A DNA stretch of 45,753 bases from Desulfurococcales archaeon (lineage in GTDB: Archaea > Thermoproteota > Thermoprotei_A > Sulfolobales > Desulfurococcaceae), in the NCBI GenBank assembly GCA_027067785.1, contig JAMOVL010000023.1, positions 1 through 45,753 on the forward strand. Direction: 5' to 3'. Position 1 is the stretch's first letter. Each line of letters begins with the position of its first letter. This document shows, piece by piece, positions 35,321 to 43,119 of the stretch. Below the pieces are notes generated by a model, which was not told the origin of the DNA, searched no databases, and saw only the letters and a list, made by a program, of their open reading frames with translations. A program made the position numbers and the translations under genes.

Positions 35321-35375
35321 GTGATGATCAACACCTAGGCTTAGAGGGATGATGAGGCCGGCCTGTCCCTACTGA
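35321..35375 (+). ncRNA. Candidate C/D box guide RNA
   Basis: Box C is a perfect GTGATGA (35321), a D'-like CTTA is at 35340, box C' is a perfect ATGATGA (35349), and D CTGA at 35372. Spacings are 12, 5 and 16. It lies between two converging genes. The last part overlaps the hairpin at 35357-35390, which could be a competing explanation. Confidence 0.38.
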
Positions 35376-35390
35376 TGGGGTAGGCCTTGG
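35357..35390. terminator. Strong hairpin between converging genes
   Basis: GGCCGGCCTGTCCC pairs in its last ten bases with GGGGTAGGCC (two G-U pairs) around a 7-base loop. It sits after the SDR gene and just after the RsmB-like gene on the other strand. It could be a 3'-end structure or part of the RNA above. Confidence 0.35.
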
Positions 35391-35403
35391 CCTCTGCTGA
35401 CCA

Positions 35404-36741
35404 CTACTTCTTCTCGAGTAGTGCGTAGTAAAACCCTATAGTGCCGTGGAGATGGGGATATGCTCTCATAGTACCCGGTAGTAGTGGTGATTGTTTGAAA
35501 GGCTTTTCCAGCTTAACTAGTACTGCATCACCGTGTTTTTCCAAGAACTGTTTCACCACGCATTCGCCTTCTTCGACTAGGACGCTGCAGACCGTGTAGA
35601 GAAGCCTGCCGCCGTGCTTTAATAGCTTCCATCCGGCTTCAAGAAGTTCTTGTTGGAGAACAACTATTTGCTTTATGTCTTCCTCTCTATATCTCCACCT
35701 AACATCGGGGTTTCTCGCGATTGCTCCTGTGGAACTACATGGTGGGTCGACTAGGACGTAATCCATGCTTTTCTCCCCGAGTATCTCGGGGGATCTCCTG
35801 GCGTCTTCAACATGTATTGTAACGGCCTTTATGGTCCCTGTACGTTCCAGGAGCCTCCTCATCCTCTTGGCTCTATCACTGTATATCTCGAAGCTATGGA
35901 TCCTTGATTTTAGACGTGTGTATTCGGCTAGATAACTGGTTTTCCCGCCGGGTGCTGCGCATAGGTCAGCGATGCTCGTTCCAGGCTTTGGGTCAAGTAA
36001 TTCGACAGCTACCATGCTCGACTCGTCCTGTGGAGTGAGTATTCCTGTCTCGATTAATTTAACGAGATCCTTGCCGAGCGGCCCGCTCACTATGATTGAA
36101 TTAGGGCTATAGTTTCCCGGCCTGACTTCGTAGCCCGCTCTCCTCAGGTACTCCAGGACAGCGCTTCTACTTGCTTTCAAAGAATTTGCTCTGAAGGTTT
36201 TGGTATACTGTTTAAATGTTGATGAAAGGAAAGCCTCTAGATCCTCACCAAGGAGATCGAAACTGTGTTTCAACGCTTCATATAGTTGAGGCGATACCCT
36301 GTAGTTAATGATTATCTTGTCTTCTTCACTAACTGGTCTCCACTTATTGCTCGCAATGATATCAATTAGTTTCAATATATTGTCTCTACCTTTTCTTGCA
36401 AGGTATTTTTTAGCATATCTAATAATCGTGTGTTTTAAGCTATGGCCTGCCCTGGGATCGAGTTGTACCGTATATGTTACTAGTCTTAGTGCAGCACGGG
36501 CTTCACTATCTATCTTACTTATCTCTATATTTGTTAATGACTCTATGATCCTATCGATCAAGCCTTGGTTTCTGAATACGCCATAGATTATTCCAGAAGC
36601 GCGCCTGTCGAGAGATGAGCCCTGTATCCTGTACTTCTTCATTGCTCTCCTTATGGCTTCTTGCACAGGTTTTACATATTCTCCGGTTCTTAATGCTTCT
36701 ATAACGGCGTACACCATTCTCTGGTATTCTTTCGTAACCAT
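35404..36741 (-). CDS. RsmB/NSUN-type rRNA (cytosine-C5)-methyltransferase with NusB-like domain
   Basis: 445 residues. The N-terminal 140 residues have the helical NusB-like pattern (RRASGIIYGVFRNQGLIDRI). The methyltransferase part has the SAM loop CAAPGGKTSYLAEY, motif IV DPPCSSTGAIARNPDVRWRY with the release cysteine, and TVCSVLVEEGE with the nucleophile cysteine. The target RNA is not known for archaeal members. ATG behind GGGAGATC. This is the second NSUN-type enzyme of the window. Confidence 0.92.
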   Translation of the reverse strand: MVTKEYQRMVYAVIEALRTGEYVKPVQEAIRRAMKKYRIQGSSLDRRASGIIYGVFRNQGLIDRIIESLTNIEISKIDSEARAALRLVTYTVQLDPRAGHSLKHTIIRYAKKYLARKGRDNILKLIDIIASNKWRPVSEEDKIIINYRVSPQLYEALKHSFDLLGEDLEAFLSSTFKQYTKTFRANSLKASRSAVLEYLRRAGYEVRPGNYSPNSIIVSGPLGKDLVKLIETGILTPQDESSMVAVELLDPKPGTSIADLCAAPGGKTSYLAEYTRLKSRIHSFEIYSDRAKRMRRLLERTGTIKAVTIHVEDARRSPEILGEKSMDYVLVDPPCSSTGAIARNPDVRWRYREEDIKQIVVLQQELLEAGWKLLKHGGRLLYTVCSVLVEEGECVVKQFLEKHGDAVLVKLEKPFKQSPLLPGTMRAYPHLHGTIGFYYALLEKK

Positions 36742-36825
36742 AATGATCTCCCATATATTTACGGGGAACTACACTGTATTTGTACTCCTATAGTACTATC
36801 TATTATGTGGAGAGGTGGTGTTTGA

Positions 36826-37995
36826 TTGGTGTTTAGACTTGGTTTGGCTACAACTTATCCCCCAACCCATTGTGGTATAGCTGAGTATTCGCGCATGCTT
36901 TTAATGGCTATGAAATCCATTATGCCCTCTATCGAGGCCTATGTATTTGCCGATAGGCTTGGAGGCGATGAGAGGTTCGACGAGTTTGCACGTGTAATGG
37001 TTTATCCTTGTTTCACGCATCAGGAGAGGAGCTATAGGGATCTACTGGATAAGCTGGCCGAGATAGGGGGTGTTGATGTACTACATGTTCAGCATGAATA
37101 CGGTATTTTCGGCCTACATAACGGCTTAATCCACGCGATCGAAGAGGCTGTTAGGGAGAGGCTTGTTAAGAAGACAGTAATAACTATGCATACGGTTGAT
37201 CATCCTAATTCGCCGAGGAAAGCCACTATAGAGTTCCAATCACACCTGAATATCTTTGACGCCGTCATAGTCCATAGTGTTCTCCAGGAGTTCGAGCTAC
37301 AGCACCAGGACATACATCCTCTGAGGATATACAGGATACCGCATGGCACAATGTTGAACCCTTACCTATGGATGCCGAGATTTAAGCTGATGGAGGAATT
37401 AGGGCTTCGCTCAGAGCAGTTGAGAGGATTTATTGTTGTTGTTCCAGGTTTTCTCAGAAAGGATAAGGGTTTCGATATACTTGTTAAAGCTGTGAAGCCC
37501 CTGTTGAAGGAGAGGGGATTTACCCTTATAGTTGCGGGTGAAACAAGGGATCCGGCTCTAAGAAGAGAGCTTGAAGAAATGATTAAGAATGGGCCTAACA
37601 CTATTTTTATCGAGCGCTACTTGGCGAACGAAGAGATCCTTAAACTGGTCGCTCTGGCTGACGCTGTAGTCCTGCCTTACAGGGATCGGCCGAAATCATA
37701 TAGTGTTTCAGGAATCCTGCATCTTTCAATGGGTGGGCTGAAACCCATTATAGGAACGAGGACTCCTAGGCTTATTGAGCTCTATCAGCATGCGCCGAGA
37801 CTCACTGTCCCGCCGAAATCACCGAGAGAGCTTACGAAGAAGATCCGCTGGTTGTCTAAAAACTATGATCTCGCGATCGCGTATATGAGCTCACTATACA
37901 GTTACGCCGTTAGAACACAGTGGCTAAGGATGGCCCGTAGACACCTATCATTATACGCTTATCTGCTCGGAGTGGATCGTGTATCTAACATATAG
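36826..37995 (+). CDS. GT-B glycosyltransferase (GT4-like)
   Basis: 389 residues. ATTYPPTHCGIAEYSRMLL near the start and HVQHEYGIFG form the N-terminal Rossmann domain. VVPGFLRKDKGFDILVKAV and the nucleotide-sugar part with ALADAVVLPYRDRPKS and SGILHLSMGG form the second. It probably transfers a sugar onto lipid, polysaccharide or glycoprotein; no cluster context helps. Starts TTG (36826) or GTG (36829) behind GAGGTGGTG. Confidence 0.87.
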   Translation: MVFRLGLATTYPPTHCGIAEYSRMLLMAMKSIMPSIEAYVFADRLGGDERFDEFARVMVYPCFTHQERSYRDLLDKLAEIGGVDVLHVQHEYGIFGLHNGLIHAIEEAVRERLVKKTVITMHTVDHPNSPRKATIEFQSHLNIFDAVIVHSVLQEFELQHQDIHPLRIYRIPHGTMLNPYLWMPRFKLMEELGLRSEQLRGFIVVVPGFLRKDKGFDILVKAVKPLLKERGFTLIVAGETRDPALRRELEEMIKNGPNTIFIERYLANEEILKLVALADAVVLPYRDRPKSYSVSGILHLSMGGLKPIIGTRTPRLIELYQHAPRLTVPPKSPRELTKKIRWLSKNYDLAIAYMSSLYSYAVRTQWLRMARRHLSLYAYLLGVDRVSNI

Positions 37996-38041
37996 TTTGA
38001 TATTACTTTAAGATTACAATAGGGATCAATGGCTTGAAGCG

Positions 38042-38596
38042 GTGGAGGGTATGGATGAAGAAATAGTTTGTAGGGCATCTTATCATGGTACAGAAATTAT
38101 TGGTTTAAGAGCCGATATTACCAAGCTTGACGTGGACGCTATAGTTAATCCCGCTAATAGTATGCTTATTATGGGCGGCGGGGTCGCCGGGGCGATCAAG
38201 AGGGCTGGCGGGAAAATCATTGAGGACGAAGCGGTACGGCATGCACCAGTACCTGTAGGGAAAGCCGTTGTGACAGGTGCCGGCAGGCTTCCGGCAAAAT
38301 ACGTCATACATGCTCCCACCATGGAGAAACCCGCTATGAGGATTAATCCTGAGAAAGCCTATAAGGCGACAAGAGCAGCTCTTATCAAAGCACTTGATCT
38401 ATCGCTCAAAACAATAGCAATACCAGGTATGGGGACAGGGGTAGGCGGCCTAACACCGCGGGAAGCCGGGAAAGCCATGGCGAGAGCGATCAAGGAGATA
38501 CTAGGCCTTGGCATGAAGCTTGAGAAGATATACATCGTAGACCTGAATAGAGAAGTACCATTAGAAGTATGCAAAGCCATAGAGGCTGATCCCTAG
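38042..38596 (+). CDS. Macro-domain protein (ADP-ribose-binding)
   Basis: 184 residues. It is a macro domain: DAIVNPANSMLIMGGGVAGA with the ADP-ribose loop, VVTGAGRLPAKYVIHAPTM, and IPGMGTGVGGL as second phosphate loop. Members hydrolyse ADP-ribose derivatives such as ADP-ribose-1''-phosphate. GTG at 38042 or ATG at 38051. It is followed after 2 bases by the MoaD-like gene, thus co-transcribed. Confidence 0.9.
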   Translation: MEGMDEEIVCRASYHGTEIIGLRADITKLDVDAIVNPANSMLIMGGGVAGAIKRAGGKIIEDEAVRHAPVPVGKAVVTGAGRLPAKYVIHAPTMEKPAMRINPEKAYKATRAALIKALDLSLKTIAIPGMGTGVGGLTPREAGKAMARAIKEILGLGMKLEKIYIVDLNREVPLEVCKAIEADP

Positions 38597-38598
38597 AA

Positions 38599-38868
38599 AT
38601 GCGTGTTATAGTAAAATACCTGTTATGGATGCGTGATAAAGCAGGAACAAACAGAGAAGAATATGTTTTCGACCAAGAAGAAATCACAATCGAACAACTA
38701 CTACGGAAAATAATACTGAGACACAAAAACCTAGAAAAACATCTAGCGAACCCGTTCACCAGCGAAAACCCCGTAATAATAACAATTAACGGCAGACCAG
38801 CAAAACCAGGTGCAAGAATCCGAGAAGGAGACCAAGTAACAATAATGCCCCCAGTATCTGGAGGATAA
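38599..38868 (+). CDS. MoaD/ThiS-family sulphur carrier
   Basis: 89 residues, ubiquitin-like beta-grasp with a C-terminal PPVSGG ending in the Gly-Gly used for thiocarboxylation. VIVKYLLWMRDKAGTNREEY is typical of MoaD. It could supply sulphur for pterin cofactor synthesis (needed by the AOR enzyme) or for tRNA thiolation, or modify proteins (SAMP-like). The ATG is 2 bases after the macro-domain stop. Confidence 0.88.
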   Translation: MRVIVKYLLWMRDKAGTNREEYVFDQEEITIEQLLRKIILRHKNLEKHLANPFTSENPVIITINGRPAKPGARIREGDQVTIMPPVSGG

Positions 38869-38880
38869 AAGAGAGAATAG

Positions 38881-38984
38881 AGCCGCCGGCGGGATTTGAA
38901 CCCGCGACCACCGGCTATCCCGACGGGCCTGAAAACACCGAGCCGCTTACAAGGCCGGCGCTCTACCGGCTGAGCTACGGCGGC
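38881..38984 (-). tRNA. tRNA-Thr(UGU) with a 31-nt intron
   Basis: Minus strand. Acceptor GCCGCCG/CGGCGGC, D-stem GCTC/GAGC, anticodon stem CCGGC/GCCGG, loop C-T-TGT-A then intron (38917-38947) then A38, T-arm GCGGG/CCCGC with TTCAAAT, discriminator T. CCA is not encoded. The intron sits at the standard 37/38 site. Confidence 0.95.
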
Positions 38985-39177
38985 ACAAACCAATATAAAA
39001 CAAGAACCGGAACCCCCTAAAAGAATTTTCCCACAAAACACAGGAAACACACTACTATGACCTCCATCATTAACGCAACAATATCGTCTTACTAGCAATA
39101 ATATTAGATCCAGAAACATTGCTGAGAATACGTAGAAAAGCCTACGAGATCTTTATCAAGCGTATAACCGGATAAGC

Positions 39178-39288
39178 TTATTTCTTCTTATCGTATTCTC
39201 TCAGCTTGTCCAAGACAGGCTTATAGTACTTAACCGCCAATTCTATAGCTTCCTTCCAAGAAAGAGCTCTAGCTTTCTTAGCAGTCAT
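39178..39288 (-). CDS. Small basic protein, 36 residues
   Basis: The frame encodes MTAKKARALSWKEAIELAVK followed by a lysine-rich helical end. The ribosome site AAAGGAG lies 7 bases before the ATG, the best in this region, and the product is a plausible amphipathic helix. No family recognised. It lies between tRNA-Thr and the integrated element. Confidence 0.5.
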   Translation of the reverse strand: MTAKKARALSWKEAIELAVKYYKPVLDKLREYDKKK

Positions 39289-39613
39289 TAATATACTCCT
39301 TTTTTTATCAATATCATTTGTAGCTATAAAAAGCTAGTATGAACAGCCTATGGCATAAAAATATATTCTTCTGTTTTCAAAGGAATACTCTTACAGTTAG
39401 GATAACAATCCGCTTATTATTAGCTAATAACATAAAGTGATAGAATATCATACAGTAGATTCATAGCCTTTTTCATCGTAGATTTTCAAGGATAGGTCAC
39501 GATGTTCATAAATATATGCTCCATGGCAATCTTTAGAATAAAATTCCTTGTCAATAAATACAAAAAGACACTATACATACTCGTAGAAAAAATTCATAAA
39601 TAAGGATCTATTG
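39289..39613. other. AT-rich flank left of the integrated element
   Basis: No intact gene. On the minus strand, a short frame from about 39597 to 39448 reads MNFFYEYV, a TAG, then VFIDKEFYSKDCHGAYIYEH and on to TGA. This looks like a decayed coding remnant cut near the att site, but it is too short to be sure. Confidence 0.3.
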
Positions 39614-39670
39614 TGGTGCGGGGGGTGGGATTTGAACCCACGCAGGCCTACGCCATCGGGTCCTAAGCCC
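39614..39670 (-). repeat. Left attachment repeat (3' part of tRNA-Leu)
   Basis: Identical for 57 bases to the 3' part of tRNA-Leu(UAG) at 43276-43332, including CCA. Beyond 39670 a weaker likeness to the tRNA D-arm continues (CCCTTTG, GCTC), then it is lost. Confidence 0.93.
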
Positions 39671-39964
39671 CCCGCCCTTTGCAGGCTCATAGAAGCTGAC
39701 CATAGAACTAACTACTATTCGGTGACACTCAATAGGATTCAACGAGAAGATCTTTCTCCAAAAACCCTTATTTGGACAGAACTAATGTACCAGGAGTTCC
39801 TGTTATGGCTGAAAGACGATAATCCAGACTTGTCCGTTAAACAGTATAAGAGCTATAAGAACAGATCAGCAGAGCTAATAGGCAAGAACCTATACTATGA
39901 GCAGAGCAAAAAGAATCTGTTGGAACCTATAGCTTCGCAGGCCATCCAGGTATTCCGTGGCTAG
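39614..39964 (+). pseudogene. SSV-type integrase, C-terminal piece, truncated
   Basis: It reads through the att repeat (CGGWDLNPRRPTPSGPK is the antisense of tRNA-Leu), then about 97 residues: LIEADHRTNYYSVTLNRIQR and LIWTELMYQEFLLWLKDDN with SVKQYKSYKNRS, which fit the helical core-binding region of SSV integrases. It stops at 39962. The Arg, His-x-x-Arg and Tyr catalytic residues are all missing, so a deletion removed the catalytic domain. In the integrated state it has no start of its own. Confidence 0.75.
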
Positions 39965-40506
39965 ATATAGTCAGTAAGGTTTCAGGCCTCGAGTTCAGCG
40001 GAGACGGAAAGAAGGTCTATTGCCCAAGGCACGGCTGGGTAGACTATGTTGTAACCAGTGACGGCCGCATTCTCTGCGGCTACGACAACCACGTATTATT
40101 CGATCCCAACAAGCCCAAAGAACTACCAACCAGCGAGCTCAAGAAAATAAAGAAAGAACTTGGACAAGTAATGGGCGAAATCCAGGAGCTACGAAACACA
40201 GCTCAAATGCAGCCAATACAATCATTTGAGAAGAAACGGGAACCATGTATAGAAGAGGAATCAATGGAAGAATAGGCCCCTCATAAAAAACCCAGTTTTT
40301 TACCTACAAAAGACCGTGATGACTGGAAAGAGATAGAGAAGCTAGTAGCGAAGCGTTACGGACGCCGTATCAAGAAAACAGCATACACAGCATACGGGGA
40401 TGACTGCTTCGACTCAATAATCGATAAGATACGACACAGCAAGCTCTACTACGAAATTAAAGAGTTCGTCAAAGAAGAGATCGGGAAAAAGTCGAAGTCA
40501 TTGTAA
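39901..40506 (+). pseudogene. Element ORF remnant with in-frame amber
   Basis: An open frame without start codon overlaps the end of the integrase piece: GIPWLDIVSKVSGLEFSGDG, VYCPRHGWVDYVVTSDGRIL, CGYDNHVLFDP, a helical KELPTSELKKIKKELG, then TAG at 40273. The same frame continues 76 codons (DRDDWKEIEKLVAKRYGRRI, YEIKEFVKEEIGKKSKSL) to TAA at 40504. C-P-x-H and C-G-Y suggest a small zinc site. Probably the C-terminal remains of an element gene joined to the integrase by deletion. Function unknown. Confidence 0.5.
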
Positions 40507-40799
40507 AAAGAACATCATAAAAGGGGAGGCTATAGCACTAGCGTCAAATACATAGGATCTTTGGGCTCCTTCCTCAACTATTTTAATAGTCACTTCAGTA
40601 TCTACGGTTTCCGTAAGCCTGTATCAACAACGTTAAATTTATATACCAGCAACGTTTAATAACCCAAAAGCTTATTCGATTTAAAAACCTTAGGTATTGT
40701 TGGGAGAATAAGTACGCGGAAACAGATAACAGACTTGGCTGCAACGAGTACTGTAATAAACATATCTTGACTTGGCTAGGATGAGAGGGGCTGGGTAGT
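40507..40799. other. Intergenic region with a possible PIN-domain gene remnant
   Basis: On the minus strand a short frame (about 40504-40612) reads VTIKIVEEGAQRSYVFDASA and then IASPFMM, followed by a stop. YVFDASAIA is like the first strand of PIN nucleases, and a TATA-like TATATAAATTT lies upstream near 40640. On the plus strand, an AT-rich stretch and GGGGCTGG before 40800 may serve the next gene. Confidence 0.35.
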
Positions 40800-41387
40800 A
40801 TGGTACCATTTTTTAGACTAATTAAGCCTACTGGAAGAGAGAAGGTGAACTTAGATAGGATTCGTAATGATATTGTTCTTGCTCTTCTTTGGAAGCTTAG
40901 TAAAAAGACCCGCTTACCTATAACTGAGAAGAAAATCCAAAAACTTGTTTTCTTGGCATTATATATAGGTAAGAATGGTTTCTTTGAAGAAGAAGGGCTG
41001 CGAAAGATATTCGATGACTATCGTATAATATGGCATGGTGTATTTAGTGGTTTATTAAGAGATACATTAACTAAGCTAAGCTTCAAAGAAAAGATATTCA
41101 TAATTAGAGACGAAACTGCTACAGATATTATACTTGCTGATCTTGATGGAGCAAAAAAGGCGTATGACAAACTTAATGATCTTTTGAAACAAAAGATAGA
41201 TTGGGTTGTAGAGGTTTATGGCGATAAGACTGGAGATGAGCTAGAGGAGCTAATAAACAAAATATTTGGTATAGAAGGCAGTGAAGCAGGCAGCCTAAAG
41301 GCATTGGTCTTTGGCTCTAGAGTGGAAGACCTTATCATGGCTGCCAAGGTGTACGCTAGTGGAAAACAAGAAAAAGCCAGTATTTAA
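40800..41387 (+). CDS. Possible Panacea/DUF4065-like antitoxin
   Basis: 195 residues. KIQKLVFLALYIGKNGFFEE, WHGVFSGLLRDTLTKLS, and KIDWVVEVYGDKTGDELEEL give the order expected for the Panacea (SocA-like, DUF4065) domain: K-L-x-F/Y-x-A...., W-x-x-G-x-F/V, and a helical end with Y-G-x-x-x-x-x-E-L. The match is by eye and distant. Panacea proteins act as antitoxins for varied toxins, and here a PIN-like gene follows with a 29-bp overlap. Otherwise an element-specific helical protein. Confidence 0.5.
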   Translation: MVPFFRLIKPTGREKVNLDRIRNDIVLALLWKLSKKTRLPITEKKIQKLVFLALYIGKNGFFEEEGLRKIFDDYRIIWHGVFSGLLRDTLTKLSFKEKIFIIRDETATDIILADLDGAKKAYDKLNDLLKQKIDWVVEVYGDKTGDELEELINKIFGIEGSEAGSLKALVFGSRVEDLIMAAKVYASGKQEKASI

Positions 41388-41985
41388 AGCATTATTTGAT
41401 ACCAATGCTTTATCAATAATTCTTGGTGAAATACTTGCTACAGATCGTGGTAGAGATCCCGTTTATCCCAATGTACTCTTTGCCGTAAATAATGGGTTTC
41501 TCAGGATCTATGTAACACCAACGGTTCTAAGCGAACTACAGGGTGGTACAGTAGAAGCAGACCGAAGAATAGCTCTCCTTCATGAACTATTGAAGAGGAA
41601 CATAATTATTGTAACAAAAGATACGGAATGCTGTTACTCCAAGATACTTCGTGAGTGCATAGAGGACCTAGAAAATTTTCTTAAACCACGAGATCAATCT
41701 GATTATGAAATAGTAAAAGAATACTTTGCATACATAGAGACATCTACGGGTCAATCCCACATAGAAGAGATACCCCTTCTATTCATAACAGAGAATAAAA
41801 GAGATTTTACGGCTAACATAGCCAGTACAATAACGAGGTGTATAATGGACTATATAACACTAGAACTCCAAAGACGAGGATACGCAACCCCCGCAGGAGT
41901 CTATAATCTAAGATGGCTAGACTATCAGATAGGAAAGATACTAGAAAACATAGCAAAAAGACTAAAATGTATAAACAAAGAATAA
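41359..41985 (+). CDS. PIN-like domain protein, likely toxin
   Basis: About 208 residues from the GTG at 41359, chosen because AAGGTG lies just before it (a longer frame from 41311 only re-reads the previous gene). ALFDTNALSIILGEI gives the first PIN aspartate, VTPTVLSELQGG the second acidic site, TKDTECCYSKI and LLFITENKRDFTANI the later ones. The rest is helical. RNase activity is inferred. The overlap with the preceding gene suggests a toxin-antitoxin operon. Confidence 0.65.
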   Translation: MENKKKPVFKALFDTNALSIILGEILATDRGRDPVYPNVLFAVNNGFLRIYVTPTVLSELQGGTVEADRRIALLHELLKRNIIIVTKDTECCYSKILRECIEDLENFLKPRDQSDYEIVKEYFAYIETSTGQSHIEEIPLLFITENKRDFTANIASTITRCIMDYITLELQRRGYATPAGVYNLRWLDYQIGKILENIAKRLKCINKE

Positions 41986-42359
41986 TGTGAAGTCATTCTA
42001 GTTGGGATCAAGGAGTTTATTACACTAATCTAAAAGTTTGTCTTAGCTTAATACTGGGATCTGTAGAAAGAATCAAGACTAAATCAAAATAATGTCCTCA
42101 CCCTAAAGATTTGATTGTACAGGTAGATCAAGGAATTTGTTAGACGAGAGATCGAGAAAAGATTGAGTTAAGCTGTCGTGGAAAGGGGGCGTATTCGCTG
42201 ACGCAATTATGTACTATCGTGAAAATGCCTTCAACACCCTTTCTGCTCTGCTGTATCAAGGATGTCCCGACGATCGGCAGCGGGCGGCCGACGAAAGTGG
42301 TCTTTCGCCAATGACTCGGTGAAAGCCTTGTTTTCGCCTACTCCTTATTGGTGTAAACC
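41986..42359. other. Intergenic region with repeats and a hairpin cluster
   Basis: No gene. GATCAAGGA occurs at 42006 and 42126, and TATCAAGGA at 42254. Then come three hairpins in a row: TCGGC/GCCGA (42274-42291), CGAAAG/CTTTCG (42292-42307) and GGTGAAA/TTTCGCC (42318-42338). The last two share a GAAAG-N-TTTCGCC core. It directly precedes the serine recombinase gene, so it may be its recombination site or leader. Confidence 0.55.
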
Positions 42360-42986
42360 ATGAGTAGTTTTAACGGTTCAAGGGCTATTGGTTACATCAG
42401 GGTTTCTACTAAGCAGCAGGACGAGAATAACCAGAAACAAGCCATTCTAAAATATGCTGCTGAGCACGGGATCGAGATCCTAGAATGGTTTATTGACAAG
42501 GGAGAATCAAGAATGAAGCCCTGGAATAAGAGACCAGCAGCTAAGAGAATGGTTGAGTTCCTGGAGAGCGGCGGTAAAACCTTTGTAAACTATGTTGTAA
42601 TATTCGACTTTACAAGGCTTGGTGCAAGCATGCTTGATATTCTAAGCCTGTTCAACAAGTTGGAGAAAGAACTTGGTGTCAGGGTCATCAGCGTTAATGA
42701 TGAGTGGCTGAGATCTAATGATGAATCGCTTCGGAAGCTATTAATAGCTATTTTCTCCTGGATGGCCGAGATGGAGCTAAGATTAAGACGGGAGAGACAA
42801 CAAGCAGCCTGGGAGAGTGGTAAACAAAAAGGAAGGCCCCCAAAAGTAAAGGACGAGATCCTATTAAAATACTACAAGAAATACAGAAACTTGCCGAAGA
42901 AATATATTTGGTATAGGCTTAGAGAGAACGGCTACGATATCAGCTATGATCGTTTTCTTCGGAGACTTAAGAAACTTATCAAATAA
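42360..42986 (+). CDS. Serine site-specific recombinase (resolvase/invertase family)
   Basis: 208 residues. The N-terminal catalytic domain has GYIRVSTKQQDENNQKQ with the nucleophile serine at about 18, YVVIFDFTRLGASMLDI with the catalytic Arg, and EMELRLRRERQQAAW leading to the long E helix. The C-terminal KGRPPKVKDEILLKYYKK starts a helix-turn-helix DNA-binding domain. The size is that of small resolvases. GGTG lies before the ATG. It may resolve multimers or rearrange the element and does not explain the tRNA insertion, which is tyrosine-integrase type. Confidence 0.9.
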   Translation: MSSFNGSRAIGYIRVSTKQQDENNQKQAILKYAAEHGIEILEWFIDKGESRMKPWNKRPAAKRMVEFLESGGKTFVNYVVIFDFTRLGASMLDILSLFNKLEKELGVRVISVNDEWLRSNDESLRKLLIAIFSWMAEMELRLRRERQQAAWESGKQKGRPPKVKDEILLKYYKKYRNLPKKYIWYRLRENGYDISYDRFLRRLKKLIK

Positions 42987-43119
42987 TAGTGGTATTTTTC
43001 TCTAGATGGCTCAGATGATCGATCATTCTGGGGATTCTTCATAAAATCTTCTGAGCCCCCAAGAGCTTGGAGTCTTTTAAACATTATGTTTTCTTATTGC
43101 CCAGAATAGGGGCTCTGAA

